This document shows positions 1-8,122 of a stretch of DNA of 44,504 nucleotides, in pieces; the stretch's first letter is position 1; each line of letters opens with the position of its first letter. The position numbers were made by a program, and so were the translations under genes. The notes under the pieces were generated by a model. The model saw only the letters and a program-made list of their open reading frames with translations. It did not search any database and had not been told where the DNA came from. The DNA is from Verrucomicrobiia bacterium (GTDB lineage Bacteria; Verrucomicrobiota; Verrucomicrobiia; Limisphaerales; CAIMTB01), in NCBI GenBank assembly GCA_019634625.1, contig JAHCBA010000049.1, forward strand, positions 1 to 44,504, in the 5' to 3' direction.

Positions 1-371
1 TCATCCGTCGCGGAATCATGGGCTTCCTGGGCGCAGCCGACTGGAGCACGGCGTCAGCAGAATATCGCCTGGCGCTTTACGTGATTGGTGGGACGTCGGG
101 GCGGAGCGACAAGCGTGTGCTGGACCCGGAGGCGATCCGGGCGGAACTTGCGCGGGGCGGTCAACTACCGCTGGGGCAGATCCTGCGGTTAAGGATCCGG
201 CACATGACGGACGGGGTGTTCCTGGGATCGAAGGAGTTTGTGGACCAGATGTGGGAGCGGCACCGGGACAAGTTCGGCAAGCGGCGCAAGAGCGGCGCAC
301 GCTGCATTCGAGGCGCCCCCATCCCGGGGCTCACCGTGTTGCGCGATCTGCGAGTGGATGCGGTGGGATAA
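1..371 (+). CDS. RAYT-like (IS200-family-related) transposase, C-terminal part
   Basis: The reading frame is open to the left edge of the window, so this is the C-terminal 120 or so residues of a longer protein. The segment LDPEAIRAELARGGQLPLG, followed by a stretch containing RIRHMTDGVFLGSKEFV and a basic tail ending LRVDAVG, matches the C-terminal region of REP-associated tyrosine transposases common in Verrucomicrobiota. The catalytic HUH motif and Tyr would lie upstream and cannot be seen. RAYT proteins are single-copy housekeeping transposases that in other bacteria act on short palindromic repeats. The dispersed elements in this window do not show a clear link to it. It ends in TAA and is convergent with the glycoside hydrolase that follows. 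Confidence 0.7.
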   Translation, partial: IRRGIMGFLGAADWSTASAEYRLALYVIGGTSGRSDKRVLDPEAIRAELARGGQLPLGQILRLRIRHMTDGVFLGSKEFVDQMWERHRDKFGKRRKSGARCIRGAPIPGLTVLRDLRVDAVG

Positions 372-468
372 GTCGCTGATCGAACCTGCGCATAAGGTCG
401 AAGCCGCGGCAGAAGGCGTCGCCGCGGATCTGCCCTCCGAGGCTGGAAGCGCAGACAGGAGAAACAGG

Positions 469-1902
469 CTATCGCTCGGCGGCAACCCGGCCCCGCCCGG
501 GCATCGGAAAGTTCCTCCGTGCGTCGTCCAGCACCAGCACCCAGTCCTGCCCGCGGCCGGACGAAGGCGGGGTGAATGTCTGCACCCCCTCGTTGCCCGC
601 CCGGTAGATCGGATACGCCGTCCCGTATCGCGGATCGAACCAACTGGACTGCACCTGCGGCGACTCCACGCCACCCATCCGCACCGAGAACGGTTCTCCC
701 CGGGGCGAGTACACCAGCGCAAACGAACCGTCAGTTGCCCGGGCTGCCCGAACCTTCGCCCCCCCTTGTCGAGGACCGTCCACCACCAGGTCCGGATCCG
801 GCACCAGGTGCGTGAAATGGCGCGACTCGAACAACCGTCGCAAATGGCCCATCTGAAACGCCCCCGGATGATCCAGCGCCTCCCGCCACGGCACGTCCGC
901 GTGGATGACCGCGTCCCGCCCGGGCACCCACATCTGCCACACCGAATTGTGCCCGTACGTGTGCCCGCACGCCCCCGCCAGCATCGACCAGTACGCAGCC
1001 TGTCGCACGTCGTAGTCATCGAAACGCAAGGCCCGGGATGGGCCCTGCATGTAGAAACCTACCGGGATCTGCTCATACCGCGGCTCTCCATCCAGGGTCG
1101 GCTTCGCCGGCTTCAACGCATGGTCCGCCGCCGTGAACCATCCATTGTCGTGGTCACGCCCACCGTGCGAGGACTGATGCATGTTGAAATCCAGCCAGTC
1201 CACCTGATGAAAGTAGTCCGACGATCGCCCTGGACCCCGCGGATGGAAGGTCATCAGGTTCCGCCCTCCGTCGCCCGCCCGCAATCCCCGCGCCATGGCG
1301 TCGATGATTCGCCTGTCCTCCTCCGACTCGATGTTTCGGTCTCCCCCCAGGATCCAAATCACGGCTCGACCCCCGTATCGACGGCCGAGCCACTCGCCGT
1401 AGGCCCGCGCGTTCCCGGGCCGGAACACCACCGGCCCCGTGCCGCCGCGAACCGCCTGCCACTTGTCGCCCCAGGTGGGCAGGAACCCGATCCTCAGCCC
1501 CAGATCGCCCGCCCGATCCACAATCCAATCCACATGATCCCAATAGTCGTTTTCGGGCCCGTCCTTCACGTCCGGTCGCCCCGGATCGTTTCCCACCAAC
1601 GGTCGGTGCCCATAGGCGTTGGGCGTGTTCAATCCATCCAGTTCCGCCAAGGCCACTGCCTGGATCACCGTGAACCCCTTGGCCGCCCGGTTTCGCAAAT
1701 ACTCGTCAGCCTCCTCCCGAGTCAGCCGGTGAAACAGTTCCCACGCCGTGTCGCCCAGCCAAAAGAACGGCTTTCCGTCCGTCGTTTCCAAAAACCGCTG
1801 GCTCGGCCCCACCCGCACGGGCGCCAATCCGGCCGACTCTGCCGTCAACACCATCCCCGCCATACCAGCGGCCATCCACAGCCATCGACACAGGGTTCTC
1901 AC
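469..1902 (-). CDS. Secreted GH140-like glycoside hydrolase (DUF4038 plus collagen-binding-like C-terminal domain)
   Basis: A 477-residue protein with an N-terminal signal peptide (about residues 1-24, hydrophobic, ending AESA). Residues about 33-360 form a DUF4038-type TIM barrel; the hallmark region is DGKPFFWLGDTAWELFHRL near residue 42. Candidate catalytic residues are Asp188 in WILGGDRN and Glu273 in LDGEPRYE, the positions expected for acid/base and nucleophile in this clan. A small beta domain at about 375-465 resembles the putative collagen-binding domain that usually ends these proteins. Characterised GH140 enzymes release apiose from pectin side chains; the substrate here is inferred only. 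It acts outside the cytoplasm. It is divergent from the SIS isomerase gene, with 182 bp between them. Confidence 0.8.
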   Translation of the reverse strand: MRTLCRWLWMAAGMAGMVLTAESAGLAPVRVGPSQRFLETTDGKPFFWLGDTAWELFHRLTREEADEYLRNRAAKGFTVIQAVALAELDGLNTPNAYGHRPLVGNDPGRPDVKDGPENDYWDHVDWIVDRAGDLGLRIGFLPTWGDKWQAVRGGTGPVVFRPGNARAYGEWLGRRYGGRAVIWILGGDRNIESEEDRRIIDAMARGLRAGDGGRNLMTFHPRGPGRSSDYFHQVDWLDFNMHQSSHGGRDHDNGWFTAADHALKPAKPTLDGEPRYEQIPVGFYMQGPSRALRFDDYDVRQAAYWSMLAGACGHTYGHNSVWQMWVPGRDAVIHADVPWREALDHPGAFQMGHLRRLFESRHFTHLVPDPDLVVDGPRQGGAKVRAARATDGSFALVYSPRGEPFSVRMGGVESPQVQSSWFDPRYGTAYPIYRAGNEGVQTFTPPSSGRGQDWVLVLDDARRNFPMPGRGRVAAER

Positions 1903-2084
1903 CCCGCTCCTCTAGCCACCGTTCCGACCCCAGGCGAGGACAAAGCCGGCAACTCCCCTACGGCTCACCGTGACGACGCCCACCGTCCGCCCTTCACCCT
2001 GCAAGGAGACGCGCCACCCCGGTTTGCCTCCTCAGCCCGTTCCAGGCAGCCTGAACCCCGCGCCGCGGGAGCCGGCACCGCCCC

Positions 2085-2819
2085 ATGAACGCCATCGACC
2101 GTTACCATCAACTCGTCCAGTCCCAAGTCCACGCGCTCCTCGATTCCCAGCGCGAGGCCCTGGAAAGCGCCAGCGCCCTCGTCGCCAACGCCCTCATCGC
2201 AGACCGGTTCCTCTACGGATTCGGCACCGGCCACTCCCACATGCTCGCCGAGGAAATCTTCTACCGCGCCGGCGGACTCGCCCGTGCCGCGGCCATCCTC
2301 GATCCGCCCCTCATGCTCCACGAGGGAGCCGCCGTCAGTTCCACCCGGGAACAACAGTCCGGCTATGCCGCTCAACTCCTTGCCCGCTACCCCGTCACCG
2401 CAGGCGACGTCCTGGTCATCGCCTCCAACTCGGGCCGCAACGCCGTCCCCATCGAAATGGCCCTCGCCGCCCGCCATCTCGGACTGTCCACCATCGCCAT
2501 CACCAGCCTCGCCCACAGCCGCGCCTTTCCCTCCCGCCACCTTTCCGGTCAGCGCCTCTTCGAGGTCGTGGATGTCGTCCTCGACAACCAGTCCGTCCCG
2601 GGCGATGCCGCCCTGGATTGCCCGGGCCTGCCCCGTCGCATCGGCCCCACTTCCACCCTCACCGGCGCATTCCTGCTCAACCTGGTGGTCGTGCGCGCCA
2701 TCGAACGCGCCACCGAAGCCGGTCATCCCCCCGAGATCTACGCCAGCAGCAACGCCGATGTCCCGGGCTGGAACGAACCCCTCCTCGAACGCTACCGCAC
2801 CCGCATCCGACACCTCTGA
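2085..2819 (+). CDS. SIS-domain sugar isomerase (UPF0309 family)
   Basis: A 244-residue cytoplasmic protein with a single SIS fold (about residues 33-190). Visible hallmarks are FGTGHSHMLAEEIFYRAGG near residue 46 and the phosphosugar-binding segment VIASNSGRNAVPIE near residue 116. The family is annotated as sugar isomerase domain-containing or UPF0309 and is thought to handle phosphorylated (amino)sugars; no substrate can be assigned from sequence. Length is normal for the family. The start ATG is the first in frame and follows the divergent spacer from the GH140-like gene. The same-strand alpha/beta hydrolase begins 97 bp after the stop, so cotranscription is plausible. Confidence 0.85.
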   Translation: MNAIDRYHQLVQSQVHALLDSQREALESASALVANALIADRFLYGFGTGHSHMLAEEIFYRAGGLARAAAILDPPLMLHEGAAVSSTREQQSGYAAQLLARYPVTAGDVLVIASNSGRNAVPIEMALAARHLGLSTIAITSLAHSRAFPSRHLSGQRLFEVVDVVLDNQSVPGDAALDCPGLPRRIGPTSTLTGAFLLNLVVVRAIERATEAGHPPEIYASSNADVPGWNEPLLERYRTRIRHL

Positions 2820-2916
2820 CCCCCCGCTTCGCTGAAGAAAATTCCTGGCCGGATCGGCCCCCCCGCCGCGCATGGGAGACGGACGCACCCGCGTCCATCC
2901 ATCCCATCGCCAACCC

Positions 2917-3780
2917 GTGAAACCCCATCCATTCCACAGCCTCCTCGTCCCGGTCCTCATGCTGACCTCCCTCGCTCCCCGCGCGTCCGAATCCCGCCAC
3001 TTCGATTCCAACGGCGTCCGACTCCACTACCGTGTCGCCGGAACCGGACACCCCGTTGTACTCCTTCACGGCATCACCCGGTCGATCGAAGACGACTGGA
3101 TCGCGTCCCGTGTCTTCCCCGAACTCGCCACGCGGTTTCGCACCATTGCCCTCGATCAGCGCGGTCACGGTCAAAGCGACCGGCCCCCCGGGGTCCAACA
3201 CTACGGACATCCCATGGTCGAGGATGTCCGCCGGCTCCTCGACGTTCTCTCCATTGAGAAGGCCCACCTCGTCGGCTATTCCATGGGCGCCCGCATCGCC
3301 CTCAGGTTCATGGCCACTCATCCCGGGCGCGTCCGCGCCGGCGTCCTGATCGCCTCCGGCGGCGTCCGCCATCCCTCGGATACCGAACCGTTCCTGGCCC
3401 TCGCCGACGCCCTCGACCGCGGCGAAGGATTCCGGGCCTTCCTCCGCGCCATCGCCCCTCCCGGTCCCGGTTCGCTGTCCGATGCCCAGATCGCCGCCAT
3501 CGACCGCCAAATCCTGTCCCGCAATGATCCCGCCATCGTCGCCGCCGTGGCCCGTGGATTCCCGGACTGGCATGTCCCCCCGGACGCCCTCGCCATCCTC
3601 CGCCCACCCGTGCTCGCCCTCGTCGGCCACCGGGATCCCGTCCAGCCCGCTGTCGCACAACTCGCGCACGCCCTGCCTTCAGCCCGCCTGCACATCGTCC
3701 CCGACTCAGACCACGTCAGCGTCCTGTCCCACCCGGAACTTCTCGACGCCCTGACCGGATTCCTCGAAGCGACTCCTTGA
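2917..3780 (+). CDS. Secreted alpha/beta hydrolase
   Basis: A GTG start at 2917 is chosen because it gives a clean signal peptide (KPHPFHSLLVP, then a hydrophobic stretch ending APRASES). An upstream in-frame ATG at 2872 would add 15 polar residues in front. The 287-residue protein has the alpha/beta hydrolase order: oxyanion motif LLHGITR (about residue 49), DQRGHGQSDRP, nucleophile elbow VGYSMGA with Ser122, the acid in VGHRDPV and the catalytic His in PDSDHVSV near the C-terminus. All triad residues are present, so it is probably an active esterase or C-C hydrolase in the periplasm. The substrate is unknown. It is convergent with the FAD oxidoreductase gene. Confidence 0.8.
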   Translation: MKPHPFHSLLVPVLMLTSLAPRASESRHFDSNGVRLHYRVAGTGHPVVLLHGITRSIEDDWIASRVFPELATRFRTIALDQRGHGQSDRPPGVQHYGHPMVEDVRRLLDVLSIEKAHLVGYSMGARIALRFMATHPGRVRAGVLIASGGVRHPSDTEPFLALADALDRGEGFRAFLRAIAPPGPGSLSDAQIAAIDRQILSRNDPAIVAAVARGFPDWHVPPDALAILRPPVLALVGHRDPVQPAVAQLAHALPSARLHIVPDSDHVSVLSHPELLDALTGFLEATP

Positions 3781-3848
3781 ACCCGCGTTCTTCCGCGACA
3801 CCCCGCCCCCCGAAACGCGCCCGCTACTCCCGAACAGCACCCTTCGGC

Positions 3849-5498
3849 TCACTCGGGCACCGCCAGAATCTGTCCGTCCCGCTCCAACCGCTCCCGCAAC
3901 GCCTCGTAGGGAACGTCCTGCACGGGTACCCCTCGATCGAGGGCCAACACCGCCGCCGTGGCCGCCGACTGGCCGAGAATCATGAACACCGGCTCCATCC
4001 GTATCGACCCGAAGGCGATGTGGGAACTCGAGACACAAACCGGCACCAGCAGGTTCTCCACCTCGTCCCGTCTCGGAACCAGCGACCCGTAGGCAATCGG
4101 GTAGGGCCCCGGGGTCGGAACCCCGATGTCCCCTTCATTTTGAACCCAACCCTCCGGCGTGATGTATCGCTGCACATTGTGCGAATCGATCGTGTACGAA
4201 CCCATCCCCACCGGGTCGGGCGTCGGGCGGCGCCGGAGCAGTTCATTCTCGGTCATCACGTGCATCCCGGCCATCCGCCGCGCCTCCCGCACATACAACT
4301 GGTGCGGCCAGTGCCCGTTCCCGGGGAACTCGTCCTTCGCCAGTCCCCATTCCGCCATCCGCTCCCGCACCTCCGCCGGAACGCGCGGATCGTTGGCGAT
4401 GAAATGGAACCACCCCTTCTGATACCGCTCGTGTTCCCGCACAATCTCCCGGCGCCGCGCATACGAGGCCTCGGGATAGTCGTAGTTCGCCCCGATGTGG
4501 TCCGTGCTCATCGGACCATGGTTGTTGGTGTCGGTCTTCGCATTCGGCACGGGGTCGAACTTGTGAAACGTCTCCCGCCACCCCGCCTCGAAGATCCGCA
4601 GCAGCAGCTCGTACTCGTCCGGATCGTATCCCCGGGGACGCGGAAACGGCACCCGGTTGTCCGGGTGCCGCGTCAGGCACAACCGGAAACAGTAGGCCTG
4701 CACGCGGTGATCCCCCGCCCCGTACTCCCCCGGCGGCTCCACGCTGATCCGCGGCAGCACCCCGCTGGAGGGATCCCCGGGAACCCGGTAAGGGCTGATC
4801 GGCCGCGGCAGGACTCCGAAATGATGCCGGTGATGCAGCACGCCCGTCTGAACCCCCGCCCACTCCTCGCCGTACACGGCTCGCGCCTCCCGCCCGACGT
4901 GATACGACACGCCCGCCGCCGCCATCAAATCGCCCTCGTAGCCGGCATCGATGAACATCCGCCCCCGGTAGGTGCGGCCGCTCTGCATGGTCACCGCCAC
5001 GATCCGCCCGTCCTCCTTCCGTACCCCGTGTTCGCGGTCCAGCCATTCGTCCCGATGCACCGGGATCCCGTGCTCGGCCACCAGGGCCTCGAAAATCCCC
5101 TCCGCCACGTGCGGCTCAAAGATCCACATCGTCCGCTGCGCCCCATCGATGGCCGGCGTGCCCTGGCCCCGGTTCCCATACTCGTCCCGCCGCTGCCACC
5201 GCCACGCGCCCGGATCCTGATAATGCCGCCACACCCGGTGATAGAACTCCCGGGCCAAACCCCCGATCACCGCCTTGTTCCCCGTGTCCGTGAAACCCAG
5301 GCCGCCGCTCGACAACCCGCCCAGGTGCCGGTCCGGCCCCACCACAATGACCGACCGTCCCATCCGCTGCGCCTGCACCGCCGCCATCACCCCGGCTGAC
5401 GTGCCGCCATAGACCACCACGTCGTATTCCGTCCCCCTCACCCCTCCGCCAAGCGCCAGCAGCGCGCCAAGGAATCCCGTCAAGGCCCGCGTCCTCAC
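3849..5498 (-). CDS. Secreted FAD-dependent oxidoreductase (FAD_oxidored family)
   Basis: A 549-residue protein from the GTG at 5498. This GTG overlaps the TGA of the prepilin gene (GTGA), the arrangement of a translationally coupled pair. An ATG at 5513 would add five residues. A signal peptide (about residues 1-22) is followed at once by the FAD-binding Rossmann motif [20 protein letters not shown], then a segment with [16 protein letters not shown] and an internal region with [17 protein letters not shown], all typical of the FAD_oxidored family common in PVC and Bacteroidota polysaccharide degraders (sometimes labelled xanthan lyase). The physiological substrate is unknown. The enzyme is probably periplasmic and oxidises a sugar or related compound. 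Confidence 0.8.
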   Translation of the reverse strand: MRTRALTGFLGALLALGGGVRGTEYDVVVYGGTSAGVMAAVQAQRMGRSVIVVGPDRHLGGLSSGGLGFTDTGNKAVIGGLAREFYHRVWRHYQDPGAWRWQRRDEYGNRGQGTPAIDGAQRTMWIFEPHVAEGIFEALVAEHGIPVHRDEWLDREHGVRKEDGRIVAVTMQSGRTYRGRMFIDAGYEGDLMAAAGVSYHVGREARAVYGEEWAGVQTGVLHHRHHFGVLPRPISPYRVPGDPSSGVLPRISVEPPGEYGAGDHRVQAYCFRLCLTRHPDNRVPFPRPRGYDPDEYELLLRIFEAGWRETFHKFDPVPNAKTDTNNHGPMSTDHIGANYDYPEASYARRREIVREHERYQKGWFHFIANDPRVPAEVRERMAEWGLAKDEFPGNGHWPHQLYVREARRMAGMHVMTENELLRRRPTPDPVGMGSYTIDSHNVQRYITPEGWVQNEGDIGVPTPGPYPIAYGSLVPRRDEVENLLVPVCVSSSHIAFGSIRMEPVFMILGQSAATAAVLALDRGVPVQDVPYEALRERLERDGQILAVPE

Positions 5499-6361
5499 GG
5501 CAGCTCCCGCCATCGCGTGTGCTTGTACCGGTCGTACACCCACCGGTAATCCCGGTTCACCCTCAGGTTGCCCCCGGCCCAGTTGAAGACGCTCCGTCCC
5601 TCCGCCGAATCCCGGGCCGCCTTCAGGGTCGTCGCCTCCACCCACTTCCGCGATTCCGCGTGGCCATCCGCAAAACTCAACGTGCTGATGTTCCCATGAA
5701 ACACCGCAAATGGGTCCACCCAGCTCGGCGGATTCACATTGATGACCCACGTGCCACGGTTGTAGTCCCGCGGATCCGCCTCCTCCAGAAACACGATCGC
5801 CTCCGACGGACCCGGTACCGACGTCATCTTCTCGTACGGCGTCTGCGCCCCGCCTTCCCAACCCATGATCCCGTTCATCCCGTTCGCCTTCGAGTAGCTG
5901 TCGAACGCCCATCCCCGCCCCGGCCGCAGCCGCTTCGTCCGCAGATCCCCCGGACAATGGTAGGTCCCGTAACTCGACGCGTACTTCCACAACGGACCGT
6001 TCGACAGCCCCGCCTGGACCCGCGTCATCGCCTGCTCGATCGTGATCCCCGGCGTGATGTCCGGCCGCGGCCCCGGCCAGTACCCGCCCCCGAACATGTT
6101 CCCCACCACCACCCCCCGCGCGTCCCGCGGCTCGGTCGGCTGCATCACGTCCTCGTGGTCATCCGCATACAGCACGAAGGACAGCCCCAACTGACGCTGG
6201 TTGTTCAGGCAGCTCGCCCCGGTGGCCTTCTGTTTCGCATTGGCCAGCGCGGGCAGCAGCAGGCTGGCCAGGATCGCGATGATCGCGATCACCACCAGCA
6301 ACTCGATCAGGGTGAACCCGCCCCGGAACGGCGGACGACGAAGTATCGGCGGATGACTCAT
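5495..6361 (-). CDS. Prepilin-type N-terminal methylation domain protein (pseudopilin-like)
   Basis: A 288-residue protein from the ATG at 6361; in-frame codons to 6388 would add nine residues ahead of it. The class III signal is clear: a basic leader ending RGG, then [20 protein letters not shown], with Gly15/Phe16 as the prepilin peptidase site and Glu at mature position 5. The C-terminal part carries [17 protein letters not shown], the sequence that ends many of the numerous H-X9-DG type secretion pseudopilin-like proteins of Verrucomicrobiota and Planctomycetota. These proteins occur in large paralogous families of unclear function and need not be pilus subunits. The stop overlaps the FAD oxidoreductase start by 4 nt. 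Confidence 0.85.
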   Translation of the reverse strand: MSHPPILRRPPFRGGFTLIELLVVIAIIAILASLLLPALANAKQKATGASCLNNQRQLGLSFVLYADDHEDVMQPTEPRDARGVVVGNMFGGGYWPGPRPDITPGITIEQAMTRVQAGLSNGPLWKYASSYGTYHCPGDLRTKRLRPGRGWAFDSYSKANGMNGIMGWEGGAQTPYEKMTSVPGPSEAIVFLEEADPRDYNRGTWVINVNPPSWVDPFAVFHGNISTLSFADGHAESRKWVEATTLKAARDSAEGRSVFNWAGGNLRVNRDYRWVYDRYKHTRWRELP

Positions 6362-6410
6362 GCGCACAGGTGTTCCCTCGCATGCCACCCCAGCCGCCCC
6401 TCAGGCTCAA

Positions 6411-6450
6411 GCCCAATCGCCCAATCGCCCAATCGCCCAATCGCCCAACC
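6411..6450. repeat. 8-bp tandem repeat (GCCCAATC, five units)
   Basis: Four perfect GCCCAATC units are followed by a fifth with one change (GCCCAACC). The array lies 50 bp upstream of the prepilin-like start and directly next to the MITE at 6464. It is a simple sequence repeat that could vary in copy number by slippage. Confidence 0.9.
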
Positions 6451-6463
6451 TGTCAGGGGAGCA

Positions 6464-6622
6464 GTGCATCCCGGAGTTGTCGGTAGAGGTGCGAACTCCG
6501 CCAAGCGGCGCTTCGGAGGGCCGAGTTCCACGAGGCCGCAACGGTGTGGAGCGTTGGGTTGAGGACTCGCGGAGCTCGTCCCTCCGGTTCGCTGGCTCGG
6601 TACCGACAACTTGGGGATGCAC
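6464..6622 (-). mobile_element. MITE-like element, copy A (159 bp)
   Basis: The ends are imperfect terminal inverted repeats of 22 bp, matching at 20 positions by eye; the left end begins GTGCATCCCGGAGTTGTC and the right end is its complement with two changes. The body is the reverse complement of the element at 25903-26063, sharing for example GGAGGGACGAGCTCCGCGAG and CTCAACCCAACGCTCCAC. It has no coding capacity. A 10-bp direct repeat GTCAGGGGAG lies on each side, at 6452-6461 and 6624-6633, separated from the element by two bases and one base; this looks like a target-site duplication. Confidence 0.75.
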
Positions 6623-6638
6623 CGTCAGGGGAGTCCCG

Positions 6639-8087
6639 TCAGAGCAGCACCGCCCGGATCACTTCGCCGTGGACATCCGTCAGCCGCATGTCCCGGCCCC
6701 CGAAGCGGTAGGTCACCCGCTCATGGTCCAGACCCAGCTGGTGCAGCACCGTGGCATGCAGGTCGTACATCTCCACCCGGTTCTCCACCACCTTGTAGCC
6801 GTACTCGTCCGTCGCTCCGTAGACCATCCCCCCACGAAATCCGCCACCCGCCAGCCACACCGAGAACCCGAACGGATTGTGATCCCGGCCGTCGCTCCCC
6901 TGCGCAAACGGCGTCCGCCCGAATTCCCCCGCCCACAGGACGATCGTCGAATCCAGCAGCCCCCGCCCCTTCAAGTCCCGAAGCAGCGCCGCAATCGGCT
7001 GGTCCACCGCGCGCGCGTTGTTCTCGTGCCCCTGCTTCAATCCCCCGTGCTGATCCCACCGATCCCCCGCCACCACCGGACACGTCACTTCCACGAAGCG
7101 CACACCCCGCTCAACCAGTCGCCGCGCCAGCAAACACTGCCGCGCATAGATGCGCGTCGGCTCATAGGCCGAATCGAACCCGTACAGCGCCCGCGTAAGA
7201 TCCGTTTCCCCGCGCAGATCCATCAACTCGGGCACCGCCGCCTGCATCCGAAAGGCCAGCTCATGGTTGGCGATCGCCGACTCCACCGCGTCGGACGGCC
7301 CCATCCGCCCCATCAGCGACCGGTCCATTCGCCGCACCAGTTCCAACCGCCGCCGCTCGCCGGCGGCATCGCCGACCGGTGACACGATGTTGGCGACCGG
7401 CAACTCGCCCCCCTTGAAGATGGACCCCTGGTACGCCGCCGGCAGAAATCCGCTCCCGAAATTCTCCACGCCGCCCGGAGGCACCAATCCGCCGTTCAAC
7501 ACCACGAAGCCCGGCAGATCCCGGTTCTCGCTCCCCAACCCGTACGTCACCCACGCCCCCGCGCTCGGCCGCCCGGCCAGGCCATGGCACGTGTGCAGGA
7601 AGTAGTTCGCCGCCGTGTGCTCGGAAAACTCCGAAACCACCGACCGGATCACGCACAGATCGTCGGCACACTCCCGCACGTGCGGAAACAAATCGCTCAC
7701 CGGCAACCCGCTCCCGCCCCCCTGCCGGAATTCCCACGGCGAGCCCAGCGTGGAACCATTGTCGTTGAACTGCGTCGGCTCCATCCGCATCGCAAACGGC
7801 TTCCCATGCTCCGCCGTCAATCGCGGCTTCGGATCGAACGTGTCCATCTGCGACGGGCCCCCGTCCATGTACAGGAAGATCACGTTCCGCGCCCGCGCCG
7901 GGTGATGCGTCGGCCGCGTTCCCGATCCGCCCGGAACCCCCTCCCCTTGCGGCACCCAACGCTCCCCGTACGCCCGCTGCTCCCCCCAAAGCGCCGTCAT
8001 CGCCAACGCCCCGAAGCCGTTGGCGCATCGCAACAACATCTCGCGCCGGGTGGCCGGACGTTCCAGAAATCGGCGGCAGTGGGACAT
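6639..8087 (-). CDS. DUF1501 domain-containing protein
   Basis: A 482-residue protein of the DUF1501 family, which adopts an alkaline-phosphatase/sulfatase-like fold. Visible landmarks are a twin-arginine-like start (ATRREMLLRCANGFGA), NVIFLYMDGGPSQMDTFDPK near residue 70, SEHTAANYFLHTCHG, FVEVTCP, DQHGG, and the C-terminal WAGEFGRTPF plus GRDHNPFGFSVWLAGGG. It lies 35 bp downstream of a PSD1 gene; this two-gene order is one of the most common arrangements in Planctomycetota and Verrucomicrobiota. Function is unproven. The families are thought to act together outside the cytoplasm, perhaps in polymer turnover. The Tat-type signal suggests export in folded form. Confidence 0.88.
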   Translation of the reverse strand: MSHCRRFLERPATRREMLLRCANGFGALAMTALWGEQRAYGERWVPQGEGVPGGSGTRPTHHPARARNVIFLYMDGGPSQMDTFDPKPRLTAEHGKPFAMRMEPTQFNDNGSTLGSPWEFRQGGGSGLPVSDLFPHVRECADDLCVIRSVVSEFSEHTAANYFLHTCHGLAGRPSAGAWVTYGLGSENRDLPGFVVLNGGLVPPGGVENFGSGFLPAAYQGSIFKGGELPVANIVSPVGDAAGERRRLELVRRMDRSLMGRMGPSDAVESAIANHELAFRMQAAVPELMDLRGETDLTRALYGFDSAYEPTRIYARQCLLARRLVERGVRFVEVTCPVVAGDRWDQHGGLKQGHENNARAVDQPIAALLRDLKGRGLLDSTIVLWAGEFGRTPFAQGSDGRDHNPFGFSVWLAGGGFRGGMVYGATDEYGYKVVENRVEMYDLHATVLHQLGLDHERVTYRFGGRDMRLTDVHGEVIRAVLL

Positions 8088-8122
8088 GATTTTTGCCTCT
8101 CAGGCCGGTCGGTTCCGGCAGG

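Noticed and set aside
1-371. The RAYT-like transposase as mobiliser of the MITE-like elements
   Set aside because: The elements have 18-22 bp terminal inverted repeats and a possible 10-bp duplication, unlike the short REP hairpins RAYTs act on. No shared end motif was seen near the transposase.
404-427. Rho-independent terminator between the transposase and the GH140-like gene (CCGCGG ... CCGCGG)
   Set aside because: The stem is six bases only and no T tract follows on either strand.
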